Part shown: piece by piece, positions 26,429 to 34,830 of the stretch
Layout of the letters: each line of letters opens with the position of its first letter
How positions within the stretch are numbered: position 1 is the stretch's first letter
NCBI GenBank assembly: GCA_963807005.1
Contig: CAWDZK010000006.1
Coordinates: 868,001 to 932,000 of the forward strand
Reading direction: 5' to 3'
DNA: 64,000 bases
Source: CAWDZK01 sp963807005
Lineage (GTDB): Bacteria; Actinomycetota; Actinomycetes; JACCUZ01
Position numbers and translations under genes: made by a program
The notes under the pieces: generated by a model
The model's input: only the letters and a program-made list of their open reading frames with translations
Databases searched by the model: none
Told to the model about the DNA's origin: nothing

Positions 26429-29400
26429 ATGTCCTGGTTCCTGATGTCGCACGCCCATGTTCCGTCACGGTCCGCGAGCCGCGGGCTGGTGGGGACCCTG
26501 GTGGCGGCGCTCCTGCTCCTCGCGCTCGGCACCGCCGCACCAGTGGCCGCCGCGGTGCCGACGGCCCGCATCGACCTCCGGGTGCTGGTGTTCGACGACA
26601 ACTCGCCGGGTGTCGAGGCGCTGATCGCCGAGATGGACCGGGAGGGCATCCCGTTCGACGCCGTGTCGACGAGCACCCCGGTCACCGCGGCCACCGCCTC
26701 CACCGGGGGCCTGCTCGAGGGCCCGACCGCACAGGCGCCCCGGGCGAAGTACCAGGCGGTCGTGCTCCCCAACGCCGCCCCGGCCGGCCTGGACGCGACC
26801 GAGCTGGCGACGCTGGCCGCGTTCGAGCGGAAGTTCGGCGTCCGCGAGGTCGACACCTACCTGTTCCCCGAGACCAGCGTCGGCCTGGTCAACCAGTGGA
26901 CCGGCTCGCTGGACGGCATGACCGCCCAGGTGACGGCCGCCGGGCTGGCCGGCCCGTTCGGCTACCTCGACGGTCCGGTCCCCGTCGACGACGCCGACAC
27001 CTCGGTGACCGAGTCCTTCGGGTACCTGCCCGTCGCGGTGTCGCCGCTGCCGGCAGGACAGTCCTTCCAGCCGCTCCTCACGGCGCCGATCCCGGGGACG
27101 GCCGGCACGCAGGGCTCCCTCGTCGGCGTGCACACGGACAACGGCCGCGAGCGGCTCGTCGTCAACGGGGCCTTCAACGCCAACCAGCGCTGGTTCCAGG
27201 TCATCGCGCACGGACTCCTGACCTGGGCGACCCGCGGGGTGCACCTCGGCTACGACCGCAACTACTTCTCGGTGAACGTCGACGACGTCTTCCTGCCCGA
27301 CAGCCGATGGAGCGACGCGGCCAAGTGCACGCCGGGCGACGACTTCTGCCCGGCGAACGTGACGACCCCCGACATCCGGATGGTGCCGGCCGACGTGTCG
27401 CGGCTGACCGCCTGGCAGGCCGGGCAGGGCTTCCGGCTGGACATGCTCTTCAACGGCGGCGGCAGCGAGCAGTGGAAGACCGACCACGCCACCTCCGTCG
27501 ACCCGCTGGTGACCGCGTTCACGGCACCCTCGACCGCCTCGCAGTTCCGCTGGGTCAACCACACCTACGAGCACCCGTTCCTCGGCTGCCTGCAGATCGC
27601 CCCGACGGTCTCGGGCCAGAGCTGGCACTGCGCCACGTCAGCGGCCGAGACGCCTCGCCAGGACCCCGACCTCCCCGGTGCCGGGTCGGGCGGCGTCCAG
27701 TACCTGACGGGCGACTACATCCGGGCCCAGGTGCAGAAGAACGTCGCGTGGGCGACTGCCCACGGGCTCGGTACGCACATGGACCCGGCCGAGCTGGTCA
27801 CCGGCGAGCACTCGGGCCTGCGCACGAACCCCCAGCAGCCGGTCGACAACCCGTTCCTCGGTCCGGCCCTGGACGCCGAGAAGATCGCCTGGACCGGGTC
27901 GGACGCCTCCCGGGAGGGGACCTCGCGCACCGTCGACGGCGGCCGCACCGGGACCGTGCCGCGACACCCGATGAACATCTTCTACAACGCCGCCACGTTC
28001 CAGGACGAGGTGTCGGAGTACAACTGGATCTACACCAGCCAGGCGAACGGTGGCAGCGGCATCTGCTCGGCGAACCCGCTGACCTCGACCTGCATCACGC
28101 CGCTGCCCTACGGCACCGCCGCGCAGGCCCGGGCCAGCTTCACCAGCCGGATCCTGCCGCTCGAGGTGCGCATCGCCCTGTCGCACGTGCTGACCAACGA
28201 CCCGCGTCCGCACTACGCGCACCAGTCCAACCTGGCCGAGGACGGCATCCTCTACCCGGTGGTGGAGGGCGTGCTGGCCGGCTACCGGGCCGCCTTCGCC
28301 GACAACGCCCCGATCGTGACGCCGACGCTGACCCAGGCCGGTGCGGTCATCACCCGGGCTGCGGCCTGGGCGGGGGCGCGCGGGACGACCACCGCCTACC
28401 TGGACGGCGACGGCCTGCACGTCCCGGACGCAGGCGCCCCCGACGTCCCTGTCACCGTACCGACGGGGAGCACGCTCGTGAACGGCTCGGCCGCCGGGCT
28501 GGACAGCTACGGCGGGGAGCGGTCGGGCTGGCTGGCCGGCAGCGCGACGCTGACCGTCCCGCCCACCGGCTACGTCACCGACCCGGTCCCGGCGGTCGCC
28601 CCCGGCACCCCCGGCGTCCCGGCGGCAACCGCCGGTGACCGGTCGGCATCCCTGACCTGGGCGGCGCCGACGGCCGACGGTGGCGCCCCGATCACCTCCT
28701 ACGTCGTGACGCCGTACGTCGCGGGGGTCGCGCAGGCGCCGCAGGACACCGGCACCAGCGCCACGACGTACACGGTCAACGGCCTCACCAACGGGGTGGC
28801 GGTCACCTTCACCGTCGCCGCGCGCAACAGCGCGGGCACCGGCCCGGCCTCCGGGTCGTCCGGCGCGGTGACGCCGGCGGCCGTCCCCGGTCAGCCGACC
28901 CAGGTCGCAGCCGTGGCCGGCAACGCGTCGGCGACGGTGAGCTGGACCGCGCCGACCGGGAACGGCAGCGCGCTCACCGGCTACGTCGTGACCGCCGTTG
29001 CGGGGTCCAGCCGGACCTCGACGACGACCGGCCCCGCGGCGACCTCCACCACGGTGTCCGGCCTCGTCAACGGCACGAGCTACACGTTCGTCGTGGCGGC
29101 CGTGAACGCGGTCGGCACCGGACAGCCGTCCACGCCGAGTGCGGCGGTCGTGCCGGCCGGGGTGCCCGGTGCGCCCACCGGACTGAAGGCGACCCGTGGC
29201 AACAAGAGCGCCGGCCTGACGTGGTCGGCCCCGGCCGACAACGGCCGGCCGATCACCGGCTACCGGGTCACGCCGTACCTTCTGGGCACGGTGCCGCTTG
29301 CGCCGGTCGTCACCAGTGGACCGAGCACCTCGTTCACGGTCACCGGTCTGGCCAACGGGGTCCCCTACACCTTCTCGGTCGCGGCGGTGAACGCGGTGGG

Positions 29401-30088
29401 CACCGGTCCGGCGTCCGCGCGCAGTTCCTCGGTGACACCTGCGGCGGGCCTCACGGTGGTGATGGCGCCGATGCCGCTGCTCACCCTGAAGAAGGACACC
29501 ACCTTCTCGTGGACGGTGTCGCCGGCCGGGACCAAGGTCACGAGCTTCGAGGTGTACGTCCGGCGCGCTAGCTTCGGCGGCCGGCTGCCCTCGGCCTGGA
29601 CGCTGCTCAAGACCGTGAAGAAGGACTCGATCAAGGTCAAGTTCGCCGACGGCGAGACCGTCGTGGTCGCCGTCAAGCCGATCGACCCCACCGGGGGCCC
29701 GAGCGTGCTCTCCGAGCCCAGCGGCACGGTCACCTACCCCAAGGGCGCCAAGGGCCTGCGCAGGAGCCGCGGCTGGACGGCGGTCCGCAACACGACGCTG
29801 CTGCGCTCGCCCGCCCTGCAGACGACCCGGCGTGGGGCGGCCGTGCGGCTGCCGCGGGTGCGCCAGGCCGACCGGTTGGCGCTGCTCGCCTCCGGCGGCC
29901 GTCGCGCCGGCGTCGTGGACGTGTACGTCGGCGGCGTGCGGGCGTGGACCGTCCGGCTGTCCGGGGCGAGGGCGGCCCACCAGGTCCTGTACTCCAAGCC
30001 GGGGCTGCAGCGCACCGGGAAGGTGGTCCTGCGGGTGCGGTCGACCGGCAAGCGCGTCAGGCTGCAGGGCTTCGCGGTGCTCAGGTAA
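26429..30088 (+). CDS. Agd3-like polysaccharide deacetylase (CE18-type) with FN3 domains
   Basis: The 1219-residue exported protein starts at ATG 26429, 8 bases after GGGGAG. Order: signal segment (to about 42); an N-terminal region with LRVLVFDDNSPGVEAL like the Agd3 carbohydrate-binding domain; a deacetylase domain with NVDDVFLPD (about 283), NHTYEHPFLGC (about 377) and THMDPAEL (about 449), giving the Asp-His-His metal set expected of de-N-acetylases; three FN3 domains (about 725-1008); and a basic C-terminal region with no family I recognise. Fungal Agd3 removes acetyl groups from GalNAc in galactosaminogalactan. Family assignment rests on motif pattern and on the GH135 and GH114 neighbours. 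FN3 domains may anchor it to wall or polymer. Confidence 0.8.
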   Translation: MSWFLMSHAHVPSRSASRGLVGTLVAALLLLALGTAAPVAAAVPTARIDLRVLVFDDNSPGVEALIAEMDREGIPFDAVSTSTPVTAATASTGGLLEGPTAQAPRAKYQAVVLPNAAPAGLDATELATLAAFERKFGVREVDTYLFPETSVGLVNQWTGSLDGMTAQVTAAGLAGPFGYLDGPVPVDDADTSVTESFGYLPVAVSPLPAGQSFQPLLTAPIPGTAGTQGSLVGVHTDNGRERLVVNGAFNANQRWFQVIAHGLLTWATRGVHLGYDRNYFSVNVDDVFLPDSRWSDAAKCTPGDDFCPANVTTPDIRMVPADVSRLTAWQAGQGFRLDMLFNGGGSEQWKTDHATSVDPLVTAFTAPSTASQFRWVNHTYEHPFLGCLQIAPTVSGQSWHCATSAAETPRQDPDLPGAGSGGVQYLTGDYIRAQVQKNVAWATAHGLGTHMDPAELVTGEHSGLRTNPQQPVDNPFLGPALDAEKIAWTGSDASREGTSRTVDGGRTGTVPRHPMNIFYNAATFQDEVSEYNWIYTSQANGGSGICSANPLTSTCITPLPYGTAAQARASFTSRILPLEVRIALSHVLTNDPRPHYAHQSNLAEDGILYPVVEGVLAGYRAAFADNAPIVTPTLTQAGAVITRAAAWAGARGTTTAYLDGDGLHVPDAGAPDVPVTVPTGSTLVNGSAAGLDSYGGERSGWLAGSATLTVPPTGYVTDPVPAVAPGTPGVPAATAGDRSASLTWAAPTADGGAPITSYVVTPYVAGVAQAPQDTGTSATTYTVNGLTNGVAVTFTVAARNSAGTGPASGSSGAVTPAAVPGQPTQVAAVAGNASATVSWTAPTGNGSALTGYVVTAVAGSSRTSTTTGPAATSTTVSGLVNGTSYTFVVAAVNAVGTGQPSTPSAAVVPAGVPGAPTGLKATRGNKSAGLTWSAPADNGRPITGYRVTPYLLGTVPLAPVVTSGPSTSFTVTGLANGVPYTFSVAAVNAVGTGPASARSSSVTPAAGLTVVMAPMPLLTLKKDTTFSWTVSPAGTKVTSFEVYVRRASFGGRLPSAWTLLKTVKKDSIKVKFADGETVVVAVKPIDPTGGPSVLSEPSGTVTYPKGAKGLRRSRGWTAVRNTTLLRSPALQTTRRGAAVRLPRVRQADRLALLASGGRRAGVVDVYVGGVRAWTVRLSGARAAHQVLYSKPGLQRTGKVVLRVRSTGKRVRLQGFAVLR

Positions 30089-30098
30089 CGCGCATCCC

Positions 30099-31664
30099 AT
30101 GCGACCGACAGACGGCGTCGAGAACGGAGCGGCAGTGGGGGACAGGTCGAGGGGATCGGTGCGCAGCGCGGGCGAGGACAGGTCCGGGGCCGTGGCCGGG
30201 GTCGAGCACCGACGGCACGTGGCGCTGCTCACCGAAGGGTGCTACCCGTACGTCACCGGCGGGGTGAGCACCTGGTGCGACCAGCTGGTGCGCGGTCTCC
30301 CGGACCACTCGTTCGAGCTGGTCGCGATCACCGGTGGGCAGGACGACGTGCCCCGCTACCCACTGCCCGGCAACGTCCACGGCCTTCGGGCCGTGCCGCT
30401 GTGGGGTTGGACGGCGCCGGCCAGGCCGCTGCGCGGAGCGGACAAGAAGGCCTTCCTCGCCGGCGTCCGCCCGTTCCTGCAGTCCCTCGTCGACACCACG
30501 GCACCACAGTCGGACTTCGCCGACGGGCTGCGGTTCCTGCTCCGCCACGCCGGTACCGCCGACCTGAGCTCGGCCCTGCGCTGTCCCGAGGTCGCCGAGG
30601 AGCTGGCCGACGCGTGGCGCGCGGCCCGCGGCGAGCCGATGACCGTGCACGACGTCCTCTCCTCCCTGGAGCTGCTCGAGCACTCGCTGCGTCCGCTGTC
30701 CGCACCGCCTGTGGTGGCCGACCTGTGCCACGCGGTGTCCAACGGCCTGCCGGCACTGCTCGCTCTCGCCAGCAAGTGGACCTACGGGATCCCCTTCGTC
30801 ATGTCCGAGCACGGCGTCTACCTCCGGGAGCGGTACCTCGCCTTCCGTTCGCTGCACTGCCCGTGGCCGGTCAAGTCGGTGGTGCTCGCCTTCTTCCGGC
30901 GGCTGACGGTGACGGCGTACGCGGAGGCAGCCCGGATCGCGCCCGTGAACGTCTACAACCAGCGCTGGCAGGTCGAGCACGGCGCGGACCCCGACCTGAT
31001 CGTGACGGCGTTCAACGGCGTGGACGCCGACAGCTACCCCGTCGCGGTCGGCGAGCCGGACGTACCCACCGTGTCGTGGGTGGGTCGCATCGACCCGCTC
31101 AAGGACCTCGTGACGCTGGTCGACGGGTTCGCCGCCGTGCACCGGCGGATGCCGGAGGCGCGGCTGCGGCTGTTCGGGCCCACGCCGCCCGGGAACGCCG
31201 GCTACGAGGCCCTGGTGCGCGACCGGGTCACCCGCGCCGGGCTGGACGGCGTCGTGACCTTCGAGGGTCCGGTCTCGCCGGTCTCGACGGCCTACCAGGC
31301 CGGGCACGTGGTCGTCCTGTCCAGCATCAGTGAGGGCCTTCCTTACACGATCATCGAGGCGATGATGTGCGGCCGGCCGACCGTCTCGACCGAGGTCGGG
31401 GGGGTGCCCGAGGTGGTGGGCGACACCGGTCTGCTCGTCCCCGCGCGGGACCCGGAGCGGCTCGCGGACGCCCTGGTCACCGTGTTGACGGACGCCGGGA
31501 TGCGTCGCGACCTGTCCGCCCGGGGGCGGGAGCGGGCCCTCGCCCACTTCCGCGTCGACCAGATGCTCGCGACGATCCGCGGGATCTACGGGTCGGCCGA
31601 CGCCGGCGCCGATGCCGACTCGCTCGACGCGATGCCGCGCTGGTCCGAGGAGGTGGTGGCGTGA
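30099..31664 (+). CDS. PelF-like GT4 family glycosyltransferase
   Basis: The protein of up to 521 residues has the PelF/DUF3492 N-terminus (LLTEGCYPYVTGGVSTWCDQ at about residue 48) and a GT4 GT-B fold: MSEHGVYLRER, VTAFNGVD, WVGRIDPLKDLVTLV, and the donor-site motif SEGLPYTIIEAMMCGRPTV (E-x7-E, about 411). PelF uses UDP-GlcNAc/GalNAc to polymerise the Pel polymer in the cytoplasm. ATG 30099 lies 10 bases after the deacetylase stop but lacks an RBS; GTG 30135 (GGAG upstream) or GTG 30159 (GAGGGG upstream) may be the true start. The stop overlaps the next gene (GTGA). Confidence 0.87.
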   Translation: MRPTDGVENGAAVGDRSRGSVRSAGEDRSGAVAGVEHRRHVALLTEGCYPYVTGGVSTWCDQLVRGLPDHSFELVAITGGQDDVPRYPLPGNVHGLRAVPLWGWTAPARPLRGADKKAFLAGVRPFLQSLVDTTAPQSDFADGLRFLLRHAGTADLSSALRCPEVAEELADAWRAARGEPMTVHDVLSSLELLEHSLRPLSAPPVVADLCHAVSNGLPALLALASKWTYGIPFVMSEHGVYLRERYLAFRSLHCPWPVKSVVLAFFRRLTVTAYAEAARIAPVNVYNQRWQVEHGADPDLIVTAFNGVDADSYPVAVGEPDVPTVSWVGRIDPLKDLVTLVDGFAAVHRRMPEARLRLFGPTPPGNAGYEALVRDRVTRAGLDGVVTFEGPVSPVSTAYQAGHVVVLSSISEGLPYTIIEAMMCGRPTVSTEVGGVPEVVGDTGLLVPARDPERLADALVTVLTDAGMRRDLSARGRERALAHFRVDQMLATIRGIYGSADAGADADSLDAMPRWSEEVVA

Positions 31665-33160
31665 GCGCCCCGACCGAGCTCGACCGCTCCGCTCTGCGGC
31701 GAGGGCTGTTCCTGGTCCGCAGCAGCGAGGCGGGTCCGGAACCCGCGCGTCGGCTCGACGCCGACGAGCGACGCAACGCGAGCCTGGTCGCGGCCCTGTC
31801 GCGAGACCAGGACGAGATGTGCCGGCACGCCGTCGACGCCGCCGAGATCGCGGCCGGCCTCGAGGCCATCGGTCTGAGCGACCGGTCCGTCCGCGAGACG
31901 TACGGCGTCGGCGGGGTCTTCGAGCTGGCCGAGATCCTCTATGAGCTCGTACCGCGACGCCTGACGCCGGGGCCGCTGCCACGCGACCAGTGGGCGCACC
32001 CGCTGCGACGGCACCTCACCCGGGGGCTGCTCTACGCCCTGCCGACGCTGCCGTACCTGGCTGCGCTGCACCTGCTCGGGAACGAGCTACGGGGCGTCGC
32101 CATCCTGCTGCTCGGCAGCATGCTCGCCCTCGCCGCGACCCACGGGCTCTCCCACCTCGGCTACCTGCTGGTGGGCTACGGCGCGCCCGCCGCCGCCGGG
32201 CGGCTCCTGCGGCGAAGCCTGCTCGTCACGGCGGTGACGGCAACGGCCGGGTCCGCAGGGCTCGTGGCGCTGGGGCTGCCGTGGGCGCCGGTGCTGCTCG
32301 CTTCCGTCCAGCTCGTGTATGTCGTGGCCGCCACGGCGGTCCTGGTCTTCGAGCGGGACCGCCTGCTGCTCGCGTCCCTGCTTCCCGGCCTGACCGCGGC
32401 CGCCGTGCTGCTCACCGCGGGACCCACGGATGCCGTGCTGCGCGCCGTGGGGGTCGCGGGGCTGGCGTCCTGCGTGCTGCTCGCCTCGTTGGCAGGGGTG
32501 CTCGCGACCCGGACGGCGACTCCCGACAGCGCGACGGTCCGGCTCGTGCCGCAGGAGGTCCGGCGGGTGATCGCCCACGGCGGCTACGGCGCGCTGGTCG
32601 CGGGTCTGCTGATGTTCGCCGTGCTCGATGTCCTCTGGCGGGGGGGCGGCGGGGACGGCGCTGTGCTCGTCGGCGTCGGCATGCTGCCCCTCGTGCTGAC
32701 CATGGGGGTCTCGGAATGGCAGCTGCACGCGTTCCGCAGCGACTCCGAACGCATCCAGCACGCCACTCACGACTTCGCCGACTTCGCTCGCCGGGTCCGC
32801 CAGGCGCTCGCCCGCAGGTTCGTCACCTATGCGGCGGCCGTGTCGGCCGGCGCGGCTGCCGTGGTCGCGGCGGCCGTGGCCGGCCCCGGCGTCGACGCGA
32901 CGGTGGCCTGGCAGGTGATCGGCTACTCGGTTCTCGGCCTGGCGTTGTTCGTGGCAGGAGTGCAGCTGTCCTGCGGCATCGTGCGTCCGACCGTCGCCCT
33001 GGTCGGCGCGGCCGCCGCGGTCGAGGCGGGGCTGCTCGCGGGGTGGCAGGGCTCGCTCATCGGCCTGACGCTGGCCCAGGTGGTGGTGCTGGGCGGCCTG
33101 CTCCTCGCGCTGTCCGCCACCGCGGTGCGCTCCCTCGGCTCACCCCTGCGGTTCCGATGA
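31661..33160 (+). CDS. Polytopic membrane protein of the exopolysaccharide operon
   Basis: The 499-residue protein has a soluble N-terminal region of about 120 residues (including ETYGVGGVFELAEILYELVPRR) and then roughly 12 hydrophobic segments. GTG 31661 overlaps the glycosyltransferase stop, with GAGGAGG as RBS. Its place next to a PelF-like enzyme, its size and the number of membrane segments match PelG, the flippase-like partner of PelF, but I see no decisive sequence motif. A role in moving or assembling the polymer across the membrane is inference. Confidence 0.7.
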   Translation: MSAPTELDRSALRRGLFLVRSSEAGPEPARRLDADERRNASLVAALSRDQDEMCRHAVDAAEIAAGLEAIGLSDRSVRETYGVGGVFELAEILYELVPRRLTPGPLPRDQWAHPLRRHLTRGLLYALPTLPYLAALHLLGNELRGVAILLLGSMLALAATHGLSHLGYLLVGYGAPAAAGRLLRRSLLVTAVTATAGSAGLVALGLPWAPVLLASVQLVYVVAATAVLVFERDRLLLASLLPGLTAAAVLLTAGPTDAVLRAVGVAGLASCVLLASLAGVLATRTATPDSATVRLVPQEVRRVIAHGGYGALVAGLLMFAVLDVLWRGGGGDGAVLVGVGMLPLVLTMGVSEWQLHAFRSDSERIQHATHDFADFARRVRQALARRFVTYAAAVSAGAAAVVAAAVAGPGVDATVAWQVIGYSVLGLALFVAGVQLSCGIVRPTVALVGAAAAVEAGLLAGWQGSLIGLTLAQVVVLGGLLLALSATAVRSLGSPLRFR

Positions 33161-33867
33161 GCACCGAGCCGGTTCGCGCCGGCGCACGCGACATCGCTGT
33201 GCCGGCGTACGTCCACCCGTCCGTGCGGCCCGACCTCTGGCAGCGGATGGCGGAGCACGCCGAGCTGCTGCGCTTCGTCGTCGTCAACCCGCACAACGGG
33301 GTGGGGGAGGCCGTGGACCCGGCCTACCTCTCGGCAGTCGGACCGCTGCACGCGGCCGGGGTACGCACCGTCGGCTACGTCGACACCGCCTACGGGCAGC
33401 GCGAGCCCGCGGAGGTGGTCGCCGAGGCGGTCGCCTACCGCGAGCGGTACGGCATCACCGGCGTGTTCCTCGACCAGGCGAGCAGCGACCTGGCCGGGGT
33501 CTCGACGTACGAGCGGTACCTGCTCGGCCTGCGGGGCTCCGGGGTGCGGTTCGTCGTCCTCAACCCCGGCGTCCACCCGCATCCCGCCTACTGCGACCTG
33601 GTGAACGTCACGGTGACCTTCGAAGGCGACTGGGGCGCCTACCGGGACCTCGAGGAGCCGGCCTGGGTCCGGGCCCGGGCGGCGTCGCGGTTCGCCCACC
33701 TCGTCTACGACGTGCCCGGCTGGGTCGCGCGCAACCCGCAGTGGGCGGTGCGCCACCACCACGCGCGGACCGCCTGCCTGAGCAGGGGCAGCCTGCCCAA
33801 CCCGTGGGACCGGCTGCCGGCCGGACTGGGCCGCCGATCCGCAGGCACGGTGCGCGCGGTCTCGTGA
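33157..33867 (+). CDS. Spherulin-4/Sph3-like glycoside hydrolase (GH135)
   Basis: The 236-residue protein matches the spherulation-specific family 4: AVPAYVHPS at the start, FVVVNPHNGVG, VGYVDTAYGQR, the catalytic-type aspartate in GVFLDQASSD (about D106), VVLNPGVHP and VTFEGDWGAY (about E156). Fungal Sph3 is a GH135 hydrolase needed for galactosaminogalactan synthesis and cleaves the GalNAc-rich polymer. There is no signal peptide, so it may act inside the cell or leave by another route. ATG 33157 overlaps the membrane-protein stop, and its own stop overlaps the GH114 gene. Confidence 0.85.
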   Translation: MSTEPVRAGARDIAVPAYVHPSVRPDLWQRMAEHAELLRFVVVNPHNGVGEAVDPAYLSAVGPLHAAGVRTVGYVDTAYGQREPAEVVAEAVAYRERYGITGVFLDQASSDLAGVSTYERYLLGLRGSGVRFVVLNPGVHPHPAYCDLVNVTVTFEGDWGAYRDLEEPAWVRARAASRFAHLVYDVPGWVARNPQWAVRHHHARTACLSRGSLPNPWDRLPAGLGRRSAGTVRAVS

Positions 33868-34712
33868 CCTATCGTGGCCCGGTGCCCGCCCCGGACCTGT
33901 CGCGACGGCCGCCGGCCCGGTGGACGGTCCGGCGGTGGGCCCGGTGGACGGTATGGGTGGCGCTGGTGGCCTCGACCCTGGGCGCCGGCGGCACCGCGCC
34001 CGCGACGGCCGGTCCGGTCTGGGCGCCGAAGCAGGGCGTCAGCTGGCAGTGGCAGCTCAACGGCCGGATCGACACGTCGGTGCGCGCGAAGGTGTACGAC
34101 GTGGACGCCGAGGTGTCCCGGAAGGTGGTGCGAAGGCTGCACGCCGACGGCCGCCGGGTGGTGTGCTACATCAGCGCGGGGTCGTTCGAGAACTGGCGAC
34201 CGGACCGCACCGCCTTTCCCGCGTCGGTGAAAGGCCGCCCGCTGGACGGGTGGCCGGGGGAGCGCTGGCTCGACATCCGGGCGCTGAGCGTGCTGCGCCC
34301 GATCATGGCGGCACGGATGGACGTGTGCCGCCGCAAGGGGTTCGACGCCGTGGAGCCCGACAACGTCGACGGCTACGCCAACGACTCCGGTTTCCCGCTC
34401 ACCGCGGCGGACCAGCGCCGGTACAACATCGCCATCGCCCGGTTGGCCCACGCGCGTGGACTCGGGGTCGGGCTGAAGAACGACATCGACCAGGTGGCGA
34501 CGCTCGAGCCGTACTTCGACTTCGCGATCAACGAGCAGTGCAGGCAGTACCGCGAGTGCTCGGCCTACCGGCCGTTCCTCCGCGCCGGGAAGGCGGTCCT
34601 GCACGCGGAGTACCGGCTCACCAGGCCGCGGTTCTGCGCCACCGGGCGCCGTCTCGGCCTCAGCTCGATCCGCAAGCACCCGGGCCTGCGGGCCTGGCGC
34701 CGGGCCTGCTAG
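33864..34712 (+). CDS. Ega3-like endo-alpha-1,4-polygalactosaminidase (GH114)
   Basis: The 282-residue protein has a basic N-terminus and a membrane/signal segment (about residues 28-50), then a GH114 TIM barrel: GVSWQWQLNG, the acidic YDVD (about 78-81), RRVVCYISAGSFENWRPD, and FDAVEPDNVDGY (about 160) with the catalytic-type glutamate. It continues to LGVGLKNDIDQ and FAINEQC. GH114 enzymes cut alpha-1,4-galactosaminan; fungal Ega3 acts on deacetylated galactosaminogalactan. GTG 33864 overlaps the GH135 stop; GTG 33882 is also possible because TATCGT lies 6 bases before it. Last gene of the operon. Confidence 0.88.
   Translation: MTYRGPVPAPDLSRRPPARWTVRRWARWTVWVALVASTLGAGGTAPATAGPVWAPKQGVSWQWQLNGRIDTSVRAKVYDVDAEVSRKVVRRLHADGRRVVCYISAGSFENWRPDRTAFPASVKGRPLDGWPGERWLDIRALSVLRPIMAARMDVCRRKGFDAVEPDNVDGYANDSGFPLTAADQRRYNIAIARLAHARGLGVGLKNDIDQVATLEPYFDFAINEQCRQYRECSAYRPFLRAGKAVLHAEYRLTRPRFCATGRRLGLSSIRKHPGLRAWRRAC
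33870..33875 (+). promoter_or_regulatory. Possible internal -10 box for the GH114 gene
   Basis: TATCGT ends 6 bases before GTG 33882, the spacing seen at the leaderless genes in this window. It could give extra hydrolase expression independent of the operon. Confidence 0.35.
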
Positions 34713-34723
34713 CGCCGCTCGGC

Positions 34724-34759
34724 ACGCCGACGTGCCTCCGGCCGGACCGGCGTCGGCGT
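34724..34759 (+). terminator. Terminator after the exopolysaccharide operon
   Basis: ACGCCGACG (34724-34732) pairs with CGTCGGCGT (34751-34759); the 18-base loop contains the further palindrome CCGGCCGG. It starts 12 bases after the GH114 stop and lies just before the mreB -10 box. Confidence 0.6.
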
Positions 34760-34762
34760 CGA

Positions 34763-34768
34763 TAGGAT
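34763..34768 (+). promoter_or_regulatory. -10 box of the mreB operon
   Basis: TAGGAT lies 62 bases before the mreB start, leaving a leader with its own RBS. Confidence 0.5.
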
Positions 34769-34830
34769 GACCAGGCGTCCGGCCGTACCGGGCGACCGCA
34801 CGAGATCCACAGGTGACCGGGAAGGCCCCC

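Noticed and set aside
26429..34712. Classical Pel operon (PelDEADAFG or PelA-G)
   Set aside because: No PelD, PelE, PelA fusion or outer-membrane PelB/PelC is present, while separate GH135 and GH114 genes are. The gene content fits the GAG set better.
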